Shown: positions 5,781 to 11,524 of the stretch, in pieces | Layout: the number at the start of each line of letters is the position of its first letter | Numbering within the stretch: the stretch's first letter is position 1 | Source of the DNA: CAYHGV01 sp964356135 | GTDB taxonomy: Bacteria > Hydrothermota > Tepidihabitantia > CAYHGV01 | NCBI GenBank assembly: GCA_964356135.1 | Contig: CAYHGV010000086.1 | Location: 1-12,567 of the forward strand | Reading direction: 5' to 3' | Length of the DNA stretch: 12,567 bases | Position numbers and translations under genes: made by a program | Notes under the pieces: generated by a model | Databases searched by the model: none | Seen by the model: the letters and a program-made list of their open reading frames with translations, nothing else | Told to the model about the DNA's origin: nothing

Positions 5781-7091
5781 TCAAGTCTTCAACGGTTTCT
5801 TTTGGGCGGCTGGGAAGAGCACATTGTTAAGTATTAACCGATAGCCGGGTGAGCTTTTATGAAGCGATAAATCGCTCGGTGGGTCGCCAATGCGATGCTG
5901 GTAGTCTTCCGGGTCGTGACCGCCGAAGAAGGTAAAGGTTCCTTTGCCGAGGTTGCCGTGAACATATTTGACTTCGTCGGTATTGGCAACTTCGCCTAAG
6001 ATCAATACTGACTTTTTTATCTTGTCTTTGCGAAACCCGACATTTTGTCCCAGGAATTCTTTCACCAGTGCGACATGGTTCTGAACGAGCATCGAGGGGA
6101 CCGGGTCGTATTTGGCGGAGAAATCAAAAAGGTTGAAATAAACCTCTGGTCCCCGCGCCTCGGCTTCTAAATAGACGTCGATATCGGAATGCTCGTAGAT
6201 ATAGGGACTGGTTATCGGCGAAAAATCTTTAAAGGCTAAGCTATTACTGAACTCGAGTTTTGTTTGATAGTTTGGGTCGATTCCATCCCCATCAAAAACC
6301 TTGTCGACGATATCGGTGCCATCAGCCGCCAGGGCGATATCGTAGGTATCGGATGCCGAGCACATCGCAAAGACAAAACCGCCATTTTTAATATAGTCTT
6401 TAATCGCACCCGCGACGGCTAACTTCAATTGAGAAACTTTCTTGAAACCCAGTGCTTTCGCCATCGCTTCATTCATTGTCACGTCTTCCTGATACCACGG
6501 CGCGTTCCAGTAGGAAGCCATAAACTTGCCGTATTGACCGGTGAAGTCTTCATGGTGAAGGTGGAGCCAATCGTATTCTTCCAACCGACCGGACAAAACT
6601 TCTTTATCCCAGATCTGGTCGTAGGGAATGTTGGCATATTCCAGTGCCAGCCGGACCGCATCATCCCAGGGTTCTTTGTTGGGTGGAACATAGACCGCGA
6701 TCCGCGGTGCCTTTTCTAATACAACCGATTCCATATTGTTTCCTGCAATCGTTTTTTGAATTTCGATCAGCTGGTCGTTCGAGGCGGTTTCGTAACATAC
6801 CCCTTTGAGGCGGCACTCCCGTTCTAATGCTGCGTTCGGGTCGAACATGAATGCGCCTCCCCGGTAATTAAGAAGCCATTCAACCGACATGCCTTTTTCT
6901 AAGGCATGATATGCGATACCGTAGGCGTAGAGGTGGTCGGTCTGCACCAAATCCATCGGAATGATAATCTTATCGGCAAAAAGAGGGGAGAAGAGTATGG
7001 TGAGTAAGTATACAGCCCTATAAAGGGCCCACTCATTTTTTAGGTTTCTCTTCTCCCCGACAAGGAAACACTGAAAAAATCTTTTAACCAC
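5781..7091 (-). CDS. Secreted protein of unknown function (sometimes auto-labelled asparagine synthetase B)
   Basis: The open frame runs from 7328 to 5781, but its first 79 codons lie in arcC and in a repeat (a typical NHRGHRE peptide), so they are unlikely to be translated. The first plausible in-frame start is GTG at 7091, itself in the repeat arm; no ATG exists between there and the mature region. A hydrophobic stretch (YLLTILFSPLFA) precedes DKIIIPMDLVQTDHLYAYGI, which suggests a signal peptide and an exported mature protein of about 400 aa. Conserved-looking blocks are WLLNYRGGAFMF, GGFVFAMCSASDTYDIALA and TFFGGHDPEDYQHRIGDP. I recall FCB relatives automatically named asparagine synthetase B, but neither the N-terminal Cys amidotransferase nor the SGGxDS ATP-pyrophosphatase motif is present, so that name is not supported. 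The catalytic role is unknown. An out-of-frame ATG with a GGGGAG upstream near 7040 hints at a single-base error or frameshift at the start. Confidence 0.65.
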   Translation of the reverse strand: MVKRFFQCFLVGEKRNLKNEWALYRAVYLLTILFSPLFADKIIIPMDLVQTDHLYAYGIAYHALEKGMSVEWLLNYRGGAFMFDPNAALERECRLKGVCYETASNDQLIEIQKTIAGNNMESVVLEKAPRIAVYVPPNKEPWDDAVRLALEYANIPYDQIWDKEVLSGRLEEYDWLHLHHEDFTGQYGKFMASYWNAPWYQEDVTMNEAMAKALGFKKVSQLKLAVAGAIKDYIKNGGFVFAMCSASDTYDIALAADGTDIVDKVFDGDGIDPNYQTKLEFSNSLAFKDFSPITSPYIYEHSDIDVYLEAEARGPEVYFNLFDFSAKYDPVPSMLVQNHVALVKEFLGQNVGFRKDKIKKSVLILGEVANTDEVKYVHGNLGKGTFTFFGGHDPEDYQHRIGDPPSDLSLHKSSPGYRLILNNVLFPAAQKKPLKT

Positions 7092-7192
7092 AGAAAGAGC
7101 AGAGGAAATATTAATGATGGAGATATTAAGAATTGTATCACTTTTACAATTCTCGGTGGGCTCAAGTTTTTCTCTGTGTCCTCTGTGGTTAG
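7084..7192. repeat. Gene-free inverted-repeat element (ACCAC family) between arcC and the next gene
   Basis: The left end is TTAACCACAGAAAGAGCAG (7084-7102). The right end read inward from 7192 is CTAACCACAGAGGACACAG, then AGAAA. A perfect 9-bp hairpin sits in the middle, AGAATTGTA (7129-7137) / TACAATTCT (7145-7153), with a 7-nt loop. Total length is about 109 bp. The frame on the minus strand stays open through it, giving the false N-terminal extension of the downstream gene. Confidence 0.65.
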
Positions 7193-7212
7193 GTTTTTCA
7201 GAGTTTTTGAAT

Positions 7213-8151
7213 TCAACCATTGACGATTCTCGTGCCGGCTTCGCCTTGTACCGCCCGCTCAAGATTTGCCGGATTGGTAATGATGACGATCTCACCGCCC
7301 TTTTCCAGGAAGTCGATTGCCGCTTCAATCTTCGGACCCATACTGCCGGCTGGAAACTGACCGGCGTTTAAAAGTTCTTTCGCCTCTGGTATGGTCAGTT
7401 TATCCAACGGTCGGGGTTGGGGTTGGTCAAAATTGAGATAGACCCTATCGACCTGAGTCGAGATAAGCAGCAGCTCGGCGCCAATCTGCGAAGCTAACAG
7501 GCTCGATGCCCGGTCCTTATCGATGACCGCGGCGATTCCCCGGATTGTTCCGTTTTCTCGTATGACCGGGATTCCTCCGCCACCCACGCTGATTACGATA
7601 CTGCCCGAGCTGATCAGGTTTTTGATTTGCTGGTATTCTAAAATTTCCAACGGTTGGGGTGAGGGAACGACACGCCGGAAGCCCCGACCGGCGTCTTCAC
7701 GAACCGTCCATCCCTGCTCACGGTGCAAAGCGAACGCCTCGGCTTTGGTATAAAACGGACCAACCGGTTTGGTCGGGTCCTTGAATGCCGGATCGTTTTT
7801 GTCGACCACAACCTGGGTGATAACGCTCACCACTTCTTTTTTGATTTTTCGCCCGGCTAAGACATTTTTCAGGTTCTGCTGGAGGAGATAGCCGAGTTCA
7901 CCCTGGGTTATGGCATTGCAGGCATCTAACGGGATTTCGGGCAACTCTTTTCTCGAAAGATGCGAGCGTAAGAGCATAAATCCAACCTGGGGGCCGTTGC
8001 CATGGGTGACGACGAGTTCATATCCAAGGTCAATAAGCCCGGCAAGATGCCGGCAGCTGTCGGCGGCGGTTGTAAACTGGTCGGTAAACGAAACCTTTTC
8101 AGAATCTTTTATGAGCGAATTCCCGCCAATCGCTACTACTGCGGTCTTCAT
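7213..8151 (-). CDS. arcC: Carbamate kinase
   Basis: 312 aa, full family length. The enzyme interconverts carbamoyl phosphate plus ADP with carbamate plus ATP in the cytoplasm. Amino-acid-kinase signatures are VVAIGGNSLIKD at the N-terminus, VTHGNGPQVGFML, LDACNAITQGELGYLLQ, SIVISVGGGGIPVI, AAVIDKDRASSLLA, and at the C-terminus FPAGSMGPKIEAAIDFLEKG followed by IVIITNPANLE. No arginine deiminase or ornithine carbamoyltransferase gene is visible beside it; the neighbours are hydrogenase maturation genes, where carbamoyl phosphate is needed by HypF. It starts at ATG 8151, with a promoter -10 box only about 7 nt upstream and no ribosome-binding site, so the mRNA is probably leaderless or nearly so. 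It appears to be the first gene of the minus-strand row. Confidence 0.96.
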   Translation of the reverse strand: MKTAVVAIGGNSLIKDSEKVSFTDQFTTAADSCRHLAGLIDLGYELVVTHGNGPQVGFMLLRSHLSRKELPEIPLDACNAITQGELGYLLQQNLKNVLAGRKIKKEVVSVITQVVVDKNDPAFKDPTKPVGPFYTKAEAFALHREQGWTVREDAGRGFRRVVPSPQPLEILEYQQIKNLISSGSIVISVGGGGIPVIRENGTIRGIAAVIDKDRASSLLASQIGAELLLISTQVDRVYLNFDQPQPRPLDKLTIPEAKELLNAGQFPAGSMGPKIEAAIDFLEKGGEIVIITNPANLERAVQGEAGTRIVNG

Positions 8152-8158
8152 AGTAAAA

Positions 8159-8186
8159 ATCTTAAATAAGTTATGATTGGTGTCAA
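8159..8186 (-). promoter_or_regulatory. Sigma70-type promoter for arcC and the minus-strand row
   Basis: Read on the minus strand, TTGACA (complement of 8181-8186) is followed after 16 nt by TAAGAT (complement of 8159-8164). The -35 box is a full consensus match; the -10 box matches 4 of 6. The expected transcription start falls at about 8152, right at the arcC ATG (8151), which implies a leaderless transcript. Confidence 0.6.
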
Positions 8187-8202
8187 TAAGGATGTTGAAG
8201 AA

Positions 8203-8378
8203 ACCACTGAAAAAGGCACTTTTACCACGAAATCAGAAGGGTGGTGCGACTTAAAGGAGCTCAAAATTAAGAAAAAACGAAATTTTAACCTATTGAAAAT
8301 ACTACACTTTATTTTTCGTGATTTCTTCCTTTCGTGTTTTGGTGTCGTTTTACTCCACCTATGTTCCATTTCGTGGTA
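8203..8378. repeat. Inverted-repeat element in the divergent arcC/lipoprotein gap
   Basis: TACCACGAAAT at 8223-8233 and ATTTCGTGGTA at 8368-8378 form a perfect 11-bp inverted repeat. A further ACCACTGAAAAAGG lies outside the left arm at 8203-8216, and related CACGAAA-type words occur inward on the right (around 8314-8336). It belongs broadly to the same ACCAC family as the other elements, with more divergence. Small open frames exist on both strands across it, as expected of a palindromic repeat, and none looks like a protein. It makes up most of the 320-bp divergent spacer, between the two promoters. Confidence 0.55.
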
Positions 8379-8418
8379 TAATTTTGTTGTTTTTTAGAGC
8401 TCTCTGTTGGGCAAGGCA

Positions 8419-8447
8419 TTGACAGGGGTTGCTACCTCGATTAGTAT
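8419..8447 (+). promoter_or_regulatory. Sigma70-type promoter for the 8472 lipoprotein
   Basis: TTGACA at 8419-8424, a 17-nt spacer, then TAGTAT at 8442-8447. The start would lie near 8454, giving a short leader of about 18 nt that contains a strong ribosome-binding site, AAGGAGG at 8461-8467, four bases before the ATG. Confidence 0.75.
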
Positions 8448-8471
8448 TTCAATCTAAAACAAGGAGGTTGC

Positions 8472-9317
8472 ATGAAGCGAGCAATGGTTATAGCGCTCCT
8501 GGTGGCAGGAGCGGTGGTTGTGCTGACTAACTGTCAGAAAAACAAGGACGAGCAGGCGGTTATCAATGCGATTGCCGCCGACACGGTCTGGTTCAATTCT
8601 CAGGCAAAAGAAGATTCGGCGGGTGCGGGCGGGAGCTTTCTCTTTGCCGATACCGCAACCACCGTCATCTGGTGGCGCGGTCCCCAGACCCATTCCGACC
8701 CGATAATTTTGGTCGATGTTGTCGGCGACTCGGCATATGTCGAGTGGAGCCGCTCCAATCTGGGCAAGGTAAACGTCTGGGCGGATACCGGCGGCGCATG
8801 GACTTTCTGGCAGAAATCGCTGGTTGAAACGGCAATGATCAATGCGGTCTTCCGGCAGACCGGCGACACGACCGATCCCTACCTGGGCTGGAAACTGGAA
8901 AAAATCTCCTGGGCGTGGGGCCAATCCGATTCGGTGCATACCGTTAAAATCGACAGTATCAAAATTCAATCTCCGACAACCTATCCGAATGGTTTCGTCG
9001 TCGCGGATCCCCTCCATACGATCTACGACCTGGACAGTCTCGTCACATTTAATACCTCAGAAGCGGTCACCGTCACTCTTTATACCAACGTTCCGGATGG
9101 CAATGCTTTCGTCCACAGCTTCATTCTCATCTGGCCATTCTATACCCGGGCACCGTTTACGAATGTTGGCGGCGGTGTCTACCAGGGAACCTGGCTTACC
9201 CAGGCGATACCATTTCCCCGCTATGCTATTTTCGATTTGATGAGTCATTCGACCCTCTACAGTAAAGACGCAGCCTATGATTTCCAGGGGTGGTTGATAC
9301 CGTATATGTTGAAGTAA
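8472..9317 (+). CDS. Lipoprotein of unknown function
   Basis: 281 aa. The N-terminus is Met-Lys-Arg, then a hydrophobic core, then VLTNC with Cys21 as the probable lipidation site (a slightly degenerate lipobox), so it is likely membrane-anchored and exposed to the periplasm or surface. The mature part is rich in Thr, Asp and aromatic residues (VIWWRGPQTH, VNVWADTGGAWTFWQK, KISWAWGQSD) and looks like an all-beta protein. I do not recognise a family. Two parts may be present: residues about 25-150, then a second beta region after IQSPTTYPNG with Tyr/Thr-rich strands. The start is well supported by AAGGAGG at a 4-nt distance and a consensus-like promoter. A GC-rich hairpin lies 18 bp after the stop. 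Confidence 0.85.
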   Translation: MKRAMVIALLVAGAVVVLTNCQKNKDEQAVINAIAADTVWFNSQAKEDSAGAGGSFLFADTATTVIWWRGPQTHSDPIILVDVVGDSAYVEWSRSNLGKVNVWADTGGAWTFWQKSLVETAMINAVFRQTGDTTDPYLGWKLEKISWAWGQSDSVHTVKIDSIKIQSPTTYPNGFVVADPLHTIYDLDSLVTFNTSEAVTVTLYTNVPDGNAFVHSFILIWPFYTRAPFTNVGGGVYQGTWLTQAIPFPRYAIFDLMSHSTLYSKDAAYDFQGWLIPYMLK

Positions 9318-9334
9318 CTGACCGACACATTGGT

Positions 9335-9353
9335 GGAGGGCGCAACGCCCTCC
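9335..9353 (+). repeat. Perfect GC-rich hairpin between two genes
   Basis: GGAGGGCG (9335-9342) and CGCCCTCC (9346-9353) form a perfect 8-bp stem with a CAA loop, starting 18 bp after the lipoprotein stop and ending 12 bp before the ATG at 9366. No T-run follows directly, so a classic intrinsic terminator is doubtful. It may be a REP-like palindrome, a weak terminator or an mRNA end stabiliser. Confidence 0.6.
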
Positions 9354-9365
9354 CCGTATGATTTT

Positions 9366-10136
9366 ATGATAAATTTTTTTATCGTTTTGCTCGCGCTCGG
9401 GGTGTCGCTTTCGGATAACAGCTATCGAACCACAGTCGAGTTAACACGGGGGGCCGGGGAGAACCAGGTTGGCTTGGTCGAAGAAGGTGAAGCCTTCGGG
9501 CCAAACCGACTTGCAGCCCGGAGCGGTAGACTCTATCTTTTAGACCGAATAAACTATCGGGTTTTAGTCTATAATTATACCGGCGTTAACCAGGGCAAAC
9601 TGCAGATAGATTTTTATCCGGCGGATCTGGCGGTAGATTTTAACGGACGCTGTTACCTTTTGGAAAACCGGACTGATACAAATTTTATAAAAGTGTATGA
9701 AAACGACAGGCTGGTCGGAGAGCACCGGTTTGCGGGCGATGTCAGGAATCCGGTGACCGGCATCGTTGTCGATGAGCAGGAGCGGCTGGTAATGACAAAA
9801 GGGACCGGGCGATGGTTCGTTGATTCTACCGGCATGGTATCGGAAGATAGTGGAAATATGAATCCGGCATGGGAAATTATTGGAGAAGATAGAAAAGGGG
9901 CTCTGTACTCAATCGAGACGATCGGGAGTAAAGAAGGAAATAGCTATCGTTATCGACGCCGGCTCTTGGTTAATGATGCCGGTCGGTCGAGACTAATCAT
10001 TAACGAATTGCCCTTCGGGTATTTCAATTATGATTTCGGCAATCGGGACATTGCCATCGACGAGCAAGGGAATATTTTCCAGTTTTTGAGTTTTGACGAC
10101 GGAACGGCAGCAATCGTCCAATGGTATTGCCGCTGA
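9366..10136 (+). CDS. Secreted beta-propeller-like (NHL-type) protein
   Basis: About 256 aa from ATG 9366. The frame can be extended to a TTG at 9330, but that would place the 8-bp hairpin in the coding region, and the signal-peptide-like MINFFIVLLALGVSLS begins at the ATG. The mature part shows repeated propeller-like blades: FGPNRLAARSGRLYLLDRIN followed by VLVYNYTG, then YPADLAVDFNGRCYLLENRT, then VTGIVVDEQERLVMTKGTG, and near the end DIAIDEQGNIFQFLSFDDG. Such proteins usually sit in the periplasm or on the surface as binding platforms; the ligand is unknown. The length allows only about five blades, so an incomplete or atypical propeller is possible. The 3' end overlaps the next gene by 16 bp in another frame, which suggests translational coupling. 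Confidence 0.75.
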   Translation: MINFFIVLLALGVSLSDNSYRTTVELTRGAGENQVGLVEEGEAFGPNRLAARSGRLYLLDRINYRVLVYNYTGVNQGKLQIDFYPADLAVDFNGRCYLLENRTDTNFIKVYENDRLVGEHRFAGDVRNPVTGIVVDEQERLVMTKGTGRWFVDSTGMVSEDSGNMNPAWEIIGEDRKGALYSIETIGSKEGNSYRYRRRLLVNDAGRSRLIINELPFGYFNYDFGNRDIAIDEQGNIFQFLSFDDGTAAIVQWYCR

Positions 10137-11041
10137 TTCTTTGTTTGCTGAATATTACGCGCGATGAGATTATCGCCAATGCCTGGGAGTATGTTAACAA
10201 TCACTGGCAGTGTGCGGATTACAATTCTACCCGCTGGCAGAGCTACTACCAGGTCAACGGTTGCCCCCAACACCGGCAGTGCGATTTTACGCCTGGTGAA
10301 ACCTATGTCGGCGAGGCTTACGGCTACGGTCAAAATGATGCCTATCAGGAATTCAATCAAAAACTCGATGACAGTCTCGGCGCGGGCAACCACGATTGCC
10401 ACTATTTCAATTATTTTGATTCGACCGGTATCGCACCACCGGACTGGGCGTGTGGGATTGACTGCTCCGCTTTTGTCTGTCGCTGCTGGGAGGTGGTACG
10501 AACAAATACCTCCGGTCTTTATGACCGATACTGTCCGGTCGATAAGAGTGCGGTCGAGCCCGGCGATATTTTAGTCAAACCCGGTTCCCATACGGTGCTT
10601 ATCGGTGATCCGGGTGAAAACCCACCCTATGGAAATTTCAATCTATTTGAGGCTTCAGGCTCGAAAGCAATCGTCTGGTTCAACCCCACTGGACGGTGGT
10701 CAGACTATGAGGATTACGCGGCTCGTTCTCTGTTTTCAAGTGAAGTTTCTGAAAAAACGTCCATCGAACCGGCGAAAATCGAATGTTCGCCCAATCCCTT
10801 CAGCCGCCAGACGACCATCAGGGTTTCCGTGCCGGTGGCAATCGGTTCTATTCGGATAAATATTTATGATGTCCATGGTCTAAAAGTGGGCAGTGAATTG
10901 GTTTTGGTCAAGAATGGATTTTTTGAGTATTGCTGGGAGGGGAGAGACTTCAATTCACAGCCAGTGCCGAGCGGAATCTATTTCTGCGTGCTCCAGGCGA
11001 TTGACTTTAAACTTTTCCGGAAACTGGTCCTGACCCGGTAG
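10121..11041 (+). CDS. NlpC/P60-like cysteine peptidase with C-terminal (Por/type IX) sorting domain
   Basis: 306 aa. A short hydrophobic N-terminus (MVLPLILCLLNI) may act as a signal peptide. The catalytic Cys is probably Cys115 in GIDCSAFVCRCW, with His157 in KPGSHTVLIGD and a polar third residue such as Glu177 in NLFEASGSK. PGDILVKPGSH matches the spacing of NlpC/P60 enzymes, which cut peptidoglycan peptides. From about residue 222 the protein changes to a FlgD-like/type IX sorting tail: CSPNPFSRQTTIRVSV, INIYDVHGLKV, W-x-GRDFNSQPVPSGIYF and a final KLVLTR. This predicts export and attachment at the surface. Cysteines are many (about a dozen), unusual for such an enzyme. The start at 10121 overlaps the upstream stop (10134-10136) and has no ribosome-binding site. 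Confidence 0.75.
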   Translation: MVLPLILCLLNITRDEIIANAWEYVNNHWQCADYNSTRWQSYYQVNGCPQHRQCDFTPGETYVGEAYGYGQNDAYQEFNQKLDDSLGAGNHDCHYFNYFDSTGIAPPDWACGIDCSAFVCRCWEVVRTNTSGLYDRYCPVDKSAVEPGDILVKPGSHTVLIGDPGENPPYGNFNLFEASGSKAIVWFNPTGRWSDYEDYAARSLFSSEVSEKTSIEPAKIECSPNPFSRQTTIRVSVPVAIGSIRINIYDVHGLKVGSELVLVKNGFFEYCWEGRDFNSQPVPSGIYFCVLQAIDFKLFRKLVLTR

Positions 11042-11044
11042 CCG

Positions 11045-11074
11045 CTCTTATAGGTTTTGACCTTTTCTATAGAG
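11045..11074 (+). terminator. Possible weak terminator after the peptidase gene
   Basis: CTCTTATAG (11045-11053) can pair with CTATAGAG (11067-11074) with one bulged base, starting 3 bp after the stop codon. It is followed by a T-rich but broken run. The stem is AT-rich and the evidence thin. Confidence 0.25.
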
Positions 11075-11260
11075 TTTGATTGGTTTTGATTTAGAGTTGG
11101 CACAAATCTGGCACAAGGGTTTTTACGGTCAACAGTAACTTACTGGCGACAGTAGCATACCCCCCCCTATGCCAAGCCACTATACCCCCCTAATCGTTTC
11201 TCAGGGCTGTAAATCGCGCGACAAGGCGAAAAATCGGATTTACTTCGTTGAGAATTTTCC

Positions 11261-11288
11261 TTGACAATTTCTTTTATGGCAATAGTAT
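11261..11288 (+). promoter_or_regulatory. Sigma70-type promoter for the FGE lipoprotein
   Basis: TTGACA at 11261-11266, a 16-nt spacer, then TAGTAT at 11283-11288. Both boxes are identical to those before the 8472 lipoprotein. It lies about 236 bp upstream of the ATG at 11525 and would give a long leader containing a 14-codon ORF. Confidence 0.6.
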
Positions 11289-11478
11289 GGTTGAAAATGA
11301 AAAAACCGGACGATGTTCACCAAAACCGCAGCGGGCTGGACTGGTGGAGTATGCCTTCAGCCACCACAGCCAAGCTTTCAATCTCTGAATATCCTCTTCA
11401 TTGGCCGAGCATAAAACGGATAAAATAAGCTTTTTGAGAAAGGGATAAGATGGTTATTCCGAAAACGAGAAGGAATAT

Positions 11479-11523
11479 ATGAGACAGGACCAAAACACCT
11501 TTAAGCTAAACGAAAGGAATTGA
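11479..11523 (+). CDS. 14-codon upstream (leader) ORF
   Basis: ATG at 11479 opens MRQDQNTFKLNERN and stops at TGA 11521-11523, one base before the ATG of the FGE lipoprotein. It is preceded by GAGAAGGA (11467-11474), a fair Shine-Dalgarno match at short spacing. The ribosome-binding site of the lipoprotein (AAGGA at 11514-11518) lies inside it. Translation of the small ORF could couple to, or gate, translation of the lipoprotein. The peptide has no recognisable feature and no run of one regulatory amino acid, so attenuation is not indicated. It may be chance. Confidence 0.35.
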   Translation: MRQDQNTFKLNERN

Positions 11524-11524
11524 A

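Larger units (their letters stand above)
11042..11478. other. Long intergenic region before the FGE lipoprotein
   Basis: This stretch of more than 430 bp has no convincing gene. It contains a weak terminator-like stem (11045-11074), two TGGCACAA words 11 bp apart (11098-11116; the first fits a sigma54-like layout), two poly-C tracts (11160-11167 and 11185-11190), a GTAAATC/GATTTAC inverted repeat (11209-11243), a sigma70 promoter (11261-11288), and a TGGTGG/CCACCA hairpin in the presumed leader (11342-11366). The leader of nearly 240 nt is long for this window. Confidence 0.5.

Noticed and set aside
7092..7328. N-terminal extension of the secreted-protein frame, overlapping arcC
   Set aside because: It is read through the arcC 3' end and an ACCAC-type repeat, giving the NHRGHRE-type spurious peptide, and it precedes a signal-peptide-like segment.
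2287..8378. CRISPR array as explanation of the repeats
   Set aside because: The repeats are inverted, of several families and separated by genes; there is no regular repeat-spacer pattern.
8148..8397. Open frames on both strands over the arcC/lipoprotein spacer
   Set aside because: They mirror each other across a palindromic repeat and have no protein-like composition or ribosome-binding site.
9330..9365. TTG start for the propeller-like protein
   Set aside because: It would translate the 8-bp hairpin and place 12 extra residues before a normal signal peptide that begins at ATG 9366.
11209..11243. GTAAATC/GATTTAC inverted repeat as terminator
   Set aside because: The 21-nt loop is large, the stem is only 7 bp and no T-run follows.
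11287..11388. 33-codon ORF after the TTGACA promoter
   Set aside because: Its ATG overlaps the -10 box, it has no ribosome-binding site, and the peptide shows no features.
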